DNA of 64,000 bases from Shinella zoogloeoides. GTDB lineage: Bacteria > Pseudomonadota > Alphaproteobacteria > Rhizobiales > Rhizobiaceae. The position numbers were made by a program, and so were the translations under genes. The DNA lies in NCBI RefSeq assembly GCF_003574625.1, contig NZ_QNUJ01000004.1:124001-188000 (forward strand). The letters are read 5' to 3'. Positions within the stretch are counted from its first letter, which is position 1. Every line of letters begins with the position of its first letter. Below, one piece after another: positions 36,891 through 46,360 of the stretch. The notes beneath the pieces are model-generated. The model did no database searches and was not told the DNA's origin. It saw only the letters and a list, made by a program, of their open reading frames with translations.

Positions 36891-38240
36891 TTAGGTTCGC
36901 CCGATACGGGGCTTGCCACCGGTTGCGGCGGAGTCTGGCGTGCGAGTGGCCGGTGTCGGCACGGATAAGCCCGCCGATATGGATGAAGGTATGAGTGGCG
37001 AAGGGCGCCGATAGGCGATCAACAGGACGAAGATCATCGCCACCACGGATGTCTTCTCGGTGAATGTGTTGTTAGACAGCGAGGCGATGACGAACACGGT
37101 GGCGCCGAGCTGCGCCGAGCCGGCCGCACCGCGGATGAGCCGGGAAAAAAGGCGAACGAGCGCCACTGTGAACACGATCGCGGCTGGCAGACCGAATAGC
37201 ATCGTCAATACGACCGGAGCGCTCTCGATGAATTCCAGGCCCAGCTTCTTGTTCACGACGAACATCAGGTCGTCGATATGCACGCCCATCATGATCTGCG
37301 ACCAGCTGAAATATTCGAAGACACGATAGATCGTGACGCGGGCCATGAAGCTGTCGTCCACGATGCCGCCTCTGAAGCGTTCCAGGAAACCGGCACCTGC
37401 AAGCACGACAATGAGAACGACGCTCAATGGAATGAGGAGGAGAAGGACGATGCTCTTCGCCCGGCGTTCCGTCCGTTTCGACAGCTTCGGCCAGCGCGTG
37501 AAGAGCAGGAGAAGGAGCAGTTCGACCGAAGCGAGCACGAAGGCCGTTCGGGCCGTTGAGATGGCGGACCCGATATAGAGCGTGAAGATCGCGAGAAGCC
37601 GCATCCAGAGTGGCCAGCGCGTCGCGGCTACGAAGCCGATGCCAGTCGCGGACATCGCGCCGAGGGTCAAAGGATGTCCCGTCAACCCGATGGGGCGAAA
37701 CACGTCGCGTATCGGGGGGTAGGGGAGCAGGCGTACCTGCATGATCGCCTCGCCGAAGCCGATGACCGCGCTCGCGACCAGAAAGACCAGCGTGATATCG
37801 CCAAGCAGCCGGCGCATATCGGGAGGCAGCGTGAGCATGATCATGCAGGCGCATCCGGCCATGACATAGGTATCTATGATGAAGCCGACCGACCCCGAGC
37901 GCCCTACCGCACCAAGATAGAAGATCAGAACCACCATCAGGCACGAAAAGAGCAGCAACGATCTGAAAAGGGCGATGTCGCTGCCCTGGAGGACGAACGG
38001 CCGGGAGGCGAGGGCGAATGGGAGGAGCAGGAATATGCCGATCGTTCCGAAATGCAGCTTCTCATATATCGCGCCGCCCGTATCGGTATAGGTGACGAAC
38101 AGGTTCATCACATGCGGCGACATGTAGAAGCGCAGCTGGAAGAAGAAGGCTGCGCACAGGAAGACCGCCATGACCAGTGTCTTCTGCCGGGAGGCGCTCA
38201 GCGATGGCGATTGATCCGGCACGGATCTGGCGTAGCTCAT
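36891..38240 (-). CDS. O-antigen polymerase/ligase-like membrane protein (Wzy candidate)
   Basis: A 449-residue inner-membrane protein with about eleven hydrophobic segments and a larger extracytoplasmic loop between later helices, as in Wzy/WaaL proteins. Sequence identity in this class is low, so assignment rests on topology and location between the flippase and glycosyltransferase genes. Late residues (LSNNTFTEKTSVVAMIFVLLIA) resemble the final helices of bacterial polysaccharide polymerases. The C-terminus is a Ser/Pro/Thr-rich tail. It converges with the propeller gene with only 7 bp between stops. Confidence 0.75.
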   Translation of the reverse strand: MSYARSVPDQSPSLSASRQKTLVMAVFLCAAFFFQLRFYMSPHVMNLFVTYTDTGGAIYEKLHFGTIGIFLLLPFALASRPFVLQGSDIALFRSLLLFSCLMVVLIFYLGAVGRSGSVGFIIDTYVMAGCACMIMLTLPPDMRRLLGDITLVFLVASAVIGFGEAIMQVRLLPYPPIRDVFRPIGLTGHPLTLGAMSATGIGFVAATRWPLWMRLLAIFTLYIGSAISTARTAFVLASVELLLLLLFTRWPKLSKRTERRAKSIVLLLLIPLSVVLIVVLAGAGFLERFRGGIVDDSFMARVTIYRVFEYFSWSQIMMGVHIDDLMFVVNKKLGLEFIESAPVVLTMLFGLPAAIVFTVALVRLFSRLIRGAAGSAQLGATVFVIASLSNNTFTEKTSVVAMIFVLLIAYRRPSPLIPSSISAGLSVPTPATRTPDSAATGGKPRIGRT

Positions 38241-38381
38241 GGCTCACTCAAGGCGATTGCGGTGAATCCGGATACGAGAACGGCGAATCTCGCACAACGA
38301 CCGGATCATGGCAGTAGAACTGTAAATATCCAGCTTCGCAAGACGATATGCGGAGCCCCCGAAGGCTTGGGCCGCGCGCCG

Positions 38382-39812
38382 CTACAACCGGCTGCGCACG
38401 GCCGCAAGTCCCCGCCGCGCTTCCGCGGGATAGCACAGCGCATTGACGGCGAAGAAGATGAGGCCCGCAGCCGATCCTGCCAGCGCCAGGCGGAAGACGG
38501 CATGTGTGCCGCCGAGCGAATGGCTGATGAACGCGGCCGCGCCGCCTACGGCGAGCGAGGTGGCGAGCGCCGTCGCAAGCGCGCGCCAGGGCAGGGGCAC
38601 CGGTGTCAGCCTCTCGCTGATCACCACGGAGACCAGGAGGTTTATCACGGCGCCTCCGGCGAGCGCCGCGGCGGCGCCGACCTCGCTCATCGTCGGGATG
38701 AGCAGGAAGGAAAGGCCGATGGTGCTGACCGAGCCGAAAAGCTTGCTGACGATGAGCAGCCAGGGTCTTTTGTGGGCATAGACCACCGCGCCATAGACGA
38801 AATCAGCAAGGTTCGTGCAGACGGCGCTGACGGCTACGATCCCGAACAGCAGGTTGTAGGGCCCGTCGTAATTTGCCGGCAGCAGCAGTTCCGTCAGGTC
38901 GTGGCCGAGCGCGGCGAGAAGAGCGGCGACCGGAAGGCTGAAAGTGAAGATAAGGGAGAGGAACTGCTTGAAGAGGGCTGCGGCCGCCGCCGGTCCTTCT
39001 TCGTCGAAGCGGCCGACCGCCTCGGGGAACGCCCCCATGTTGATGGCATTCGCGATCATGTCAACGGGCTGCCGGGCGAGGGCATAGGCGGCCGCGAAGA
39101 CGGCGACGGCGGAGGCGCCGTGATAGATCTTGAGGAAGATTCGTTCCGCGTTGGCGAGGCCGAAGCTGACGAGCGCGATCGCGATGATCGGCAGCCCGAG
39201 GGCGAAGAACTCACGATGGGTGAAGCGCGGCGGGCCGGGAACGATCTTCCGGGCGGCGACAATGCCGCTGATGACGCCGGCCGTCAGCATGCCGAGGCTC
39301 GATGCGAGCGAGATCGCAACAAAGGTATCGTGCTCCGCCAGCATGGCGAGGATCGGAAAGACGAGCTGCAGCAGGGCCCGCAGGAACTCCATCATGGCGT
39401 AGGTTGTATGCCGTTGCTGCATCTGGAGGATGACGAGACCGTAGCGGGCGACCGCGCCGGCGACGAGATAGCCGCAGACGGCGATCGAGAAATCGGTCCA
39501 GCGCTCGGGCGCGACATAGCCGCTGGCGACGATGGAGACGACGATGGCGAGCAGCGTCGTGAAGAGCAGGATCGTGCCGGCACGCGAGAGGCTTCCGCTG
39601 GTCACGTCTCCCTTGCCTCCGAGCCGCAACAGTGAAATGCGCAGCCAGTTCGTCAGCGCGACGTCCGTCATTTCGCCGACGGTTACCACCAGCGTCAGCA
39701 AACCGTATTCCGTCTGATCTATCAGGCGCGTGGCGATGACGAGAAACAGAAGTGCGGAAATGCGCGTCAGCAGGATGGCCGGGCCATATATGAGCGTGGA
39801 TTTGAGCAGCAA
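38382..39812 (-). CDS. Polysaccharide flippase, Wzx/MATE-like
   Basis: A 476-residue protein with about twelve to fourteen membrane segments, opening STLIYGPAILLTRISALLFLVIATRLIDQTEYGLLTLVVT, the characteristic first helix and loop of Wzx/PST lipid-linked oligosaccharide flippases. TTG start at 39812 with AAGGA seven bases upstream. The Wzy-like gene follows 141 bp downstream on the same strand, so the two are probably one transcript. Confidence 0.87.
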   Translation of the reverse strand: MLLKSTLIYGPAILLTRISALLFLVIATRLIDQTEYGLLTLVVTVGEMTDVALTNWLRISLLRLGGKGDVTSGSLSRAGTILLFTTLLAIVVSIVASGYVAPERWTDFSIAVCGYLVAGAVARYGLVILQMQQRHTTYAMMEFLRALLQLVFPILAMLAEHDTFVAISLASSLGMLTAGVISGIVAARKIVPGPPRFTHREFFALGLPIIAIALVSFGLANAERIFLKIYHGASAVAVFAAAYALARQPVDMIANAINMGAFPEAVGRFDEEGPAAAAALFKQFLSLIFTFSLPVAALLAALGHDLTELLLPANYDGPYNLLFGIVAVSAVCTNLADFVYGAVVYAHKRPWLLIVSKLFGSVSTIGLSFLLIPTMSEVGAAAALAGGAVINLLVSVVISERLTPVPLPWRALATALATSLAVGGAAAFISHSLGGTHAVFRLALAGSAAGLIFFAVNALCYPAEARRGLAAVRSRL

Positions 39813-40216
39813 CGGGTATTCCTTGGGATGGCTTGGCCGTGAGCCTGCGCCAGAATGCAGGATTTAGCGAAATCCTAGTGGCAAAGTGTTAACAGCTATG
39901 TGCTGCCGCCCGACGGTTTAAAATAAGAAGAAAACCCTATTCCGGCTGCGGCGTTGTCGGTCAAGCCGGGAGAAGTCTTTCGCAGATCGGGCCTTGCATG
40001 GCCCTGCCGCAAGGGCTCCGGCAGCATATGCGTTCTGTCGAGCAATATGACAATCGGCCTCATGCCGAATAACCTCGCTTGAATTGGATGTTAACCCAAA
40101 TGGCCTAGAGCGTAATCCCTAATCTAAAAGACTGGCGGAACGGTAAATGACGAAGCGTCTCAGCGGGATTGCATTTCGACCGTTCGACCGGCTTCGGCCG
40201 ATGACAGGAGACACCC
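39813..40216. other. 404-bp divergent intergenic region, flippase versus tandem hydrolase
   Basis: No gene seen. AT-richer than its flanks, with GTTAACAG, TTTAAAATAAG and TTAACCC stretches, and a GCCCTGCCGCAAGGGC hairpin-like stretch. It must carry both divergent promoters; none could be fixed with confidence. The hydrolase gene has AGGAG seven bases before its ATG at the right edge. Confidence 0.6.
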
Positions 40217-41974
40217 ATGCTTGACGTGCAGCGCCCGCCGGTCGCCGGTGTGCATCCGGCGGCGGAGCCGATAACGTTTTCCGGAACGGTCGGGCTGTTC
40301 ACGGCGGCGCAGGGCGTGGCGCGACCCTTGGCAGTGCTGTTTGCCAGTCCCTGGGGGCTGGAGGAAATGTGCACGCGGAAATTTAGGCGCATCCTGGCCG
40401 AACGGTTGGCTGAGGAGGGGATTGCGAGCCTGCGCTTCGATTATCCGGGTACGGGCGATGCGCTGGACGGGATCGAATTTCGCGCCGGGATGGAAACGTG
40501 GACAGAGTCGCTGCTCGCCGCCACGCGCCTGCTCCAGGAACGTTCGGGGTGCGCACGGCTGGTGATCGTCGCCGAGGGCGTCGGAGCGGCGGTCGCAGGT
40601 CTTGCGGCGGATCGGCTGGCGAACCTCGAGGGCATCGCATTCCTCGCGCCCGTCGTTTCCGGGCGCGCGCATGTGCGCGAGCTGTCCGTCTTTTCCCGCC
40701 TGATCGAGGACAAGCTGGGGCTGAAGAAGAGGGATACGGCGGCAGCTCTGGAGATCGCCGGGCTCGTCCTGCCGCAGGAGATCGAGGCAGGTCTTCGCGG
40801 TGTCGATCTGATGAAGACGGACAAGGCGCCAGCTCGGAACGTTGCGGTTTTCACGCGCGACAACCATCCGGAGGACGCCGCTTTCGCCGCCTATGTCCGC
40901 ACGCTCGGCGCGAACGTCCTTGAAGCACCCTTCGAAGGATTCGAGAAGCTCACATCCAATCCGACGCTTGCCGTCGTACCCGAGCCGGTCGTTGCGAATC
41001 TGGTCTCGTGGGTGGCAGGCTTGGCGCCGCGCGATCCTGCCTTGCAGGCGCCACCGCTGCATGAATGGCCCGCGAGCCATCACGGCGATGGCTATGTAGA
41101 GACCGCCGTGCGAATCGGCGAGGGCGGTCGGATGGCCGGCATCCTTTGCGCGCCCGCGGAAGCGCATACTCCGACTGGCCCGGCGGTGCTATTCCTGTCG
41201 TCGGGCTATGATCGATCCACAGGCTGGGGGCGTTCGACCGTCGAGTTCGCACGCGCTCTTGCCAAGGAAGGCACCGGCTCATTGCGCTTCGACTGCGCCA
41301 ATATCGCCGATAGCCCGCCGGTAGAGGGGTTTGCCGGACAGGTCCTTTACGATCCGGTGCAGGTCGGGGACGTTCGCGAGGCGATCGACTTTCTCGCGGA
41401 AACGGGGACGAAGTCCGTGATCGTGGCGGGGCGTTGCAGCGGTGCCTATCTCGGGCTGCAGGCCGCAGTGGCCGATGGGCGGATTACCGGTGTAGTGGCC
41501 GTCAATCCGATTGTCTTCCGCTGGCACAACGGGCAATCCGTCGACGAGGCGCTGGACAATCCGCTTCAGACCCTGGAGCACTATGGCCGCCGCTTCATCG
41601 AGAAGGAGACGCTGCTGCGTGTCCTCCGGGGCGAGATCGACGTGGTACAGAAGGGCCGGGATGTGCTGGGGCGGCTCCTGGTACGCGCCGTCCGGCCGCT
41701 CACGAGGGTTTTTGGTGGTATTTCGCGGCGGGAGCGAGCTGTCTTTACGGATTTCCGTGTGCTGCGGGATCGCGGTGTTCGCGTCGCCCTTCTATATGGA
41801 GCCGATGAGTTCGGCCTGGAGGAGTTCGCGCTTTTCTTCGGCAAGGACGGGCGAGGGCTCCGGCGCTTCGGGAACGTGCGCCTTTCGATCGTTCCCGATA
41901 CCGACCATAATTTCACGCCGGCCCATGCCCGCGCGCACTACCTCGACGCCATCCGGTCGCTGGCTTCCCGTTAA
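40217..41974 (+). CDS. Tandem alpha/beta-hydrolase fusion, exosortase-hydrolase-like
   Basis: A 585-residue protein with two hydrolase units. Unit 1 (about 20-270) has FASPWGLEEMCTRKFRRILAE and SLRFDYPGTGDA, but at the nucleophile elbow it reads A119-E-G-V-G123, where Gly replaces the nucleophile. Unit 2 (about 295-580) has FLSSGYDRSTGWGRSTVEFA, LRFDCANIADS and a complete elbow G405-R-C407-S-G with Cys as nucleophile, plus DTDHNF with the likely catalytic His. Cys elbows resemble those of exosortase-system hydrolases (memory, not searched). No exosortase is present. Its position at the edge of the polysaccharide locus suggests a part in polymer modification or release. Confidence 0.75.
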   Translation: MLDVQRPPVAGVHPAAEPITFSGTVGLFTAAQGVARPLAVLFASPWGLEEMCTRKFRRILAERLAEEGIASLRFDYPGTGDALDGIEFRAGMETWTESLLAATRLLQERSGCARLVIVAEGVGAAVAGLAADRLANLEGIAFLAPVVSGRAHVRELSVFSRLIEDKLGLKKRDTAAALEIAGLVLPQEIEAGLRGVDLMKTDKAPARNVAVFTRDNHPEDAAFAAYVRTLGANVLEAPFEGFEKLTSNPTLAVVPEPVVANLVSWVAGLAPRDPALQAPPLHEWPASHHGDGYVETAVRIGEGGRMAGILCAPAEAHTPTGPAVLFLSSGYDRSTGWGRSTVEFARALAKEGTGSLRFDCANIADSPPVEGFAGQVLYDPVQVGDVREAIDFLAETGTKSVIVAGRCSGAYLGLQAAVADGRITGVVAVNPIVFRWHNGQSVDEALDNPLQTLEHYGRRFIEKETLLRVLRGEIDVVQKGRDVLGRLLVRAVRPLTRVFGGISRRERAVFTDFRVLRDRGVRVALLYGADEFGLEEFALFFGKDGRGLRRFGNVRLSIVPDTDHNFTPAHARAHYLDAIRSLASR

Positions 41975-42468
41975 AGCCCGTGCTTGACCACGGAGCGCAG
42001 CCGCCCGAGGACCCGGTAGAACAGCGACAGGGGAAGCGGGAAGGGGCGGCGCGTGACGGCGGCTTTCCTGACATAGCGGTCGATGCGCCAGGTCGCCCAG
42101 CTGCCCGCGCGGAAATAGGCGACGTCTCCGACGGCCAGGGTGCGGGCGCTACCGTCCTCGGCGGTCACATGGACCTCGCCTTCGAGGATCACGACCATTT
42201 CATCCCAGCCGAAGAACCAGCGAAACTCGCCGGCCGTGCAATCCCAGACCACCGTCGAGGCGCATTTGTCCGCCGGCTGGGAGTGGAAGGCGGCGCGGGC
42301 GACCGGGTTGCCGGACAGTATCCAGTCGGGATTGATCGGCCGTGACACCATCGGCAAGGTATCGGGACCAGCGGCGACGAAGGTGTCCGGCTCCGGACGC
42401 ATCGGTGCGTAGCCCCTGTAGAGGGAAGTTGCGATCGCTGCGGTCGCGGTAACAAATTGCCAGTTCAT
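41971..42468 (-). CDS. Cupin-domain protein
   Basis: A 165-residue small beta-barrel protein. ASTVVWDCTAGEFRWFFGWDEMVVILEGEVHVTAEDG carries the cupin core and Cupin_3-type GDVAYFRAGSWATWRID second motif. Metal ligands are not the classic HxH set, usual for the Cupin_3/DUF861 branch. ATG 42468 (MNWQF) is preceded by GGAG five bases upstream. Its stop overlaps that of the tandem hydrolase by four bases. Function unknown. Confidence 0.8.
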   Translation of the reverse strand: MNWQFVTATAAIATSLYRGYAPMRPEPDTFVAAGPDTLPMVSRPINPDWILSGNPVARAAFHSQPADKCASTVVWDCTAGEFRWFFGWDEMVVILEGEVHVTAEDGSARTLAVGDVAYFRAGSWATWRIDRYVRKAAVTRRPFPLPLSLFYRVLGRLRSVVKHGL

Positions 42469-42643
42469 CGGAACTCCATCCATCTTTGCCGGGCGGAGGA
42501 TAGCGCGTGGGAATCAGCAATCGGTTGAAGGGAAAGCTAAGATTTTAACGGCTTCGTCCATGCACGCGGCTGCCGTTTCGCCTTGCGCTTGCCATGCCCC
42601 GGGATAACGCCATATTGCGGCTAGGACGAATGGAGGTTTTGGG

Positions 42644-43201
42644 ATGAGCTATGATGCGATCAGGCGGCCGGAGGAGGTTGTCGGCTATTGGTGCGAGACC
42701 CTGACGGCGAAGGACTGGTGGCAGGGGACGCCGGAGCTCGATGGGCGGGTGCGCGAGCAGTTCGCCGCCACGCATCTTGCTCTTTCCCGCGAAGTGTCGC
42801 CGGAATGGCGGGCGAGCCCTGAGGCGCGGCTTGCGGCGATCATCGTGCTCGACCAGTTTCCCCGCAACATGTATCGCGCTTCGCCGATGGCCTTCGCCAC
42901 GGACTGGATCGCCCGACGCGAGGCGCAGCTCGCGCTGGAGGCGGGGGCCGACAAGCTGGTGGACTATGGGCGCCGGCATTTCTTCTACATGCCCTTCGAA
43001 CATTCCGAGGACCTTGCCGACCAGGACCTCTGCGTTTCGCTGTTCGAGGCGCATGGCGACGAAATGTATCTCGACTATGCGGTGCGGCATCGGGACGTCA
43101 TTGCGGAATATGGCCGCTTCCCCCACCGCAATGCCTTCCTCGGGCGGGTCTCGACCCATCATGAGGAGGCTTATCTCGCGGAGCCGGGTGCCGGATTCTA
43201 G
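42644..43201 (+). CDS. DUF924-family protein
   Basis: A 185-residue all-helical protein. EEVVGYWCETLTAKDWW, LAAIIVLDQFPRNMYR, FATDWIA and RRHFFYMPFEHSEDLADQ are the conserved blocks of DUF924 (TPR-like helical repeats). The family has no proven biochemical role that I can state. GAGG precedes the ATG. Thirteen bases separate its stop from the next frame, so cotranscription with the channel gene is likely. Confidence 0.9.
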   Translation: MSYDAIRRPEEVVGYWCETLTAKDWWQGTPELDGRVREQFAATHLALSREVSPEWRASPEARLAAIIVLDQFPRNMYRASPMAFATDWIARREAQLALEAGADKLVDYGRRHFFYMPFEHSEDLADQDLCVSLFEAHGDEMYLDYAVRHRDVIAEYGRFPHRNAFLGRVSTHHEEAYLAEPGAGF

Positions 43202-43213
43202 CACCGGTTTAAA

Positions 43214-45763
43214 ATGGCCGCATTCATGGCTAGAAGAGTGCGGAATCGCATGATCGCGATGCGTCGTTCTTTCAGCGAGGGGCCTTTGCCTATACTCCGC
43301 CTTCTCTCCATGTTTTTCGTGGTGCTGCTGCTTGCGGTTTCTCCTGTCTCCGCGCAGACGGCGGCCGCGCCCGCCGCCGATGCGACGACGCAATTGCAGC
43401 AGGCGAGTGCCGATCTCGACAAGGCCGGCCAGCAGCTCGCCTCCATTCGCGAGCGGGTCGAGAAGTTCAAGGATGACGATACGCGGCTCGTCGACCTGAA
43501 GGTCGAGGTCGAGGCACTGAACCGGTCGATCATCGCCATATCCGTCGCGACGCGGCCGAGGCTGGAGGCGATCAAGGCGCGCCAGACGGAGCTTGGCGAT
43601 CCGCCGGCCGAAGGCGCGCCGGCCGAGGCGGATGTCGTTGTCGCCGAACGCAAGAAACTGGCGGCCGAGCGTAACGAGATCAATGCGCTGACCGGGGAGG
43701 CGGAGAACCTCTCCATCGAGGCGACGAAGCTTTCCAACCGCGTCACCGAGATCCGCCGGCAGCTCTTCACCGATGCGATCCTCAAGCGCACCGAAATCAG
43801 CTCCACGCTCTTTACCGAAGCCTCCGGCGCCCTTGCAGACGAGACGCAGACGCTTCGCCGCACGGCCGCCGCCTGGACGCAGTTCGTCTGGAAATACAAG
43901 CGCATGCAGCTTCTGGGCGCGGTCACCCTGTCGCTGCTTGCCGCGCTCATCCTGCTTTCCGGCAGCTACCGGCTGTTCTCGCCCTATATCACGCGTGCCG
44001 CCCGGCAGGAGAAGCCGCACTATATTACCCGCCTTTCCGTCGCCTTCTGGTCGACGGTGCTGCCGACGACGGCGGCCGGCGCCTTCGCGGGGGCCAGCTA
44101 CTTTTTCCTCGATGCGTTCAAGGTGCTGCGGAGCGATATCGCGCCGCTGGTCGCAGTGGCGCTTGGCGTGACGGTCGCCATCTATTTCGTCGCGCAGCTC
44201 GCCAATGCGGTGCTGTCGCCGGGCGACGGCCACTGGCGGCTGGTGCGGGTTTCCGACCGGGGCGCCCGGCTTCTCTGGCTGCTGATCTTCGGCATGGCCA
44301 TCGTCAACGGCGCGGATTTCTTCCTCGGCACGATCAGCGAGGTGCTCGGCTCGCCGGTGGTTCTGACGGTGGTGAAGAGTTTCTTCGCCTCCATCGTCAT
44401 CGGCGCCCTGCTGGTGGTGACCGCCTTCATCAAGCCGGTGCTGCGGCAGGGTGAAATGCCCGGCTCGCAGGGGCGGCCCTGGCCGCGCTCGATCTTCGTT
44501 TTCCTGATCCTGATCGGCCTCGGCCTCATTTTCTCGGCGCTGCTCGGCTATGTCGGCATGGCCCGGTTCGTCGCCACCCAGATCGTCGTGACGGGCGCGG
44601 TGGTGGTGACGATGTATATCGGCTTCCTGTCCGGCCGCGCCGTTTCCGGGCCCAACGCCTTCGCGGAAACGGCGGTCGGCAAGCGGATGGAAGAGCGCTT
44701 CGGCCTCAGCCAGGTCGCGCTCGACCAGATCGGGCTTGCGGCGGGGCTGGCGATCTACCTGCTGCTCTTCGTCTTCTTCGTGCCGCTCATCCTGCTGCAA
44801 TGGGGCTTCCAGGTTGCGGACATCGAATCCTGGACCTATCGCATCTTCACGGAAATCCGCATCGGCACGATCACCATCTCGCTGATCGGCATCCTCGCCG
44901 GCATCCTGCTGTTCGTCATCGGCCTCGTCGTCACGCGCTGGTTCCAGAAATGGGTGGACGGCAATGTGCTGGCGCGCAGCCAGGTCGATGCCGGCGTGCG
45001 CAATTCGGTTCGCACGGCCGTCGGCTATGCGGGCGTGGCGCTGGCCGGTCTCATCGGCATCTCGGCGGCGGGCATCAACCTTTCCAGCCTCGCGCTCGTC
45101 GCCGGTGCCCTCTCGCTCGGTATCGGTTTCGGCCTCCAGAACATCGTGTCGAATTTCGTCTCGGGCCTGATCCTCCTGGCCGAACGGCCCTTCAAGGTGG
45201 GGGACTGGGTGGTGGCCGGCACGACGGAAGGCTTCGTGCGCCGCATCTCGGTGCGCGCCACGGAGATCGAGACCTTCCAGCGCCAGACGGTCATCGTGCC
45301 GAATTCCGTGCTGATCAACGGGCAGGTTGGCAACTGGACGCATCGCAACAAGCTCGGCCGCGTGGAGGTGGCGATCAGCGTGCATGGCGGCAACGATCCG
45401 CATCGCGTGCAGGCGGTCCTGACCGAAGTGGTGCGGGCGCAGCAGGGGCTGCTGCGCAATCCCGAGCCGGTGGTCGTGTTCCAGGCGTTTTCCGCCGCCA
45501 CGCTGGATTTCGAGATCCGCGCCTTTCTTGCGGATATTCTCAACGGCACCGGCGTCAAGTCGGAGCTGCGGGCGGCCATTCTTGAGCGGCTGCGCGCGGA
45601 AGGCATCGCCATCGGCGCGCCCGCCGCGCCGGAAGTGCCGGTCAAGATTTCGAAGGAGGGGGCCGAGCTCATCTCCGCGCTTCTCGAACAGGCGACGGAA
45701 AAGGTTCGCCCCGCGCCGGCCCGGCGCCGCGGCAAGCCTGATGGAGAGGCGCCGCCGGCCTGA
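43214..45763 (+). CDS. DUF3772 / MscS-type mechanosensitive channel
   Basis: An 849-residue inner-membrane channel of the large MscK/YbiO type. An export signal (LSMFFVVLLLAVSPVSAQ) is followed by a periplasmic coiled-coil region with a DUF3772-like block (about 35-220), then about ten membrane helices and the MscS pore helix and beta domain: LSSLALVAGALSLGIGFGLQNIVSNFVSG, FKVGDWV and VIVPNSVLINGQVGNWT. It would open on membrane tension. Several in-frame ATGs (43214, 43226, 43250, 43259) make the exact start uncertain. Confidence 0.9.
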   Translation: MAAFMARRVRNRMIAMRRSFSEGPLPILRLLSMFFVVLLLAVSPVSAQTAAAPAADATTQLQQASADLDKAGQQLASIRERVEKFKDDDTRLVDLKVEVEALNRSIIAISVATRPRLEAIKARQTELGDPPAEGAPAEADVVVAERKKLAAERNEINALTGEAENLSIEATKLSNRVTEIRRQLFTDAILKRTEISSTLFTEASGALADETQTLRRTAAAWTQFVWKYKRMQLLGAVTLSLLAALILLSGSYRLFSPYITRAARQEKPHYITRLSVAFWSTVLPTTAAGAFAGASYFFLDAFKVLRSDIAPLVAVALGVTVAIYFVAQLANAVLSPGDGHWRLVRVSDRGARLLWLLIFGMAIVNGADFFLGTISEVLGSPVVLTVVKSFFASIVIGALLVVTAFIKPVLRQGEMPGSQGRPWPRSIFVFLILIGLGLIFSALLGYVGMARFVATQIVVTGAVVVTMYIGFLSGRAVSGPNAFAETAVGKRMEERFGLSQVALDQIGLAAGLAIYLLLFVFFVPLILLQWGFQVADIESWTYRIFTEIRIGTITISLIGILAGILLFVIGLVVTRWFQKWVDGNVLARSQVDAGVRNSVRTAVGYAGVALAGLIGISAAGINLSSLALVAGALSLGIGFGLQNIVSNFVSGLILLAERPFKVGDWVVAGTTEGFVRRISVRATEIETFQRQTVIVPNSVLINGQVGNWTHRNKLGRVEVAISVHGGNDPHRVQAVLTEVVRAQQGLLRNPEPVVVFQAFSAATLDFEIRAFLADILNGTGVKSELRAAILERLRAEGIAIGAPAAPEVPVKISKEGAELISALLEQATEKVRPAPARRRGKPDGEAPPA

Positions 45764-45906
45764 GACAGCTTGCCCGATTTCCGGCACATGAACGCCGCAT
45801 TCACGCTGCATTCAGCACTTGCCCCATAAAACACATGCAAATCCGATCGGGGAACGGTAGTGTTCCCTCGGGCTTGAACAGGGGCGGCGCTCGGCGCCGG
45901 GCAAAA

Positions 45907-46170
45907 ATGAAGCGAATGATCATGATGCTGCTTGTGTCGGCTGCGATGACCGCTCCGGCCGTGGCTGCCTCCGTGACCAACAAGGATGCCGATACGCAGG
46001 TGCTCGTGGTCGTCGAAGGCGGCAGCCGCATGGAAATCGCGCTGGAGCCCGGCGCGACCGAGACGATCTGCCCCTCCGGCTGCTTCGTCACCCTGCCGAA
46101 CGGCGACCGCATCGCGCTCAATGGCGGCGAGAATGTCGAGATCGAGGGCGGGGCCGCCTCGGTCAAGTAA
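45907..46170 (+). CDS. Small exported protein, 87 residues
   Basis: Not recognised by family, though it resembles small periplasmic proteins widespread in rhizobia. MKRMIMMLLVSAAMTAPAVAA is a clear signal peptide. The mature 66 residues are short and beta-rich, with two Cys in ICPSGCFV that could form a disulfide, and end in NVEIEGGAASVK. ATG 45907 is used; an upstream in-frame ATG at 45835 gives an Arg-rich extension that would disrupt the signal. A terminator follows. Confidence 0.78.
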   Translation: MKRMIMMLLVSAAMTAPAVAASVTNKDADTQVLVVVEGGSRMEIALEPGATETICPSGCFVTLPNGDRIALNGGENVEIEGGAASVK

Positions 46171-46194
46171 ACCCGGAATCCCGATTTCATGACG

Positions 46195-46230
46195 ACGGCG
46201 CGGAAGAAGAACCGCGCCGTTTTACTTTAT
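46195..46230 (+). terminator. Terminator of the small exported protein gene
   Basis: ACGGCGCGG (46195-46203) pairs with CCGCGCCGT (46212-46220), loop AAGAAGAA, then TTTACTTTAT. Confidence 0.85.
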
Positions 46231-46360
46231 ACGGAAGGTTGGTCCGCGTGTCGGGCCAATTCTGCTTCCCCGTGTTTTCATGCCTTCTGAATTTAACGCT
46301 TTCGCAAAGGGTTGCCGTTACGCCTTAAGCTGGGGAAAATCCATATTATGAAGGCATATC

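Noticed and set aside
37674-39635. 653-codon + strand frame opposite Wzy and Wzx genes
   Set aside because: Charged low-complexity translation; the minus-strand frames are clear multi-pass membrane proteins.
42545-45811. 1088-codon minus-strand frame across DUF924 and channel genes
   Set aside because: Spans two recognisable genes and shows only low-complexity Asp/Glu/His/Arg sequence.
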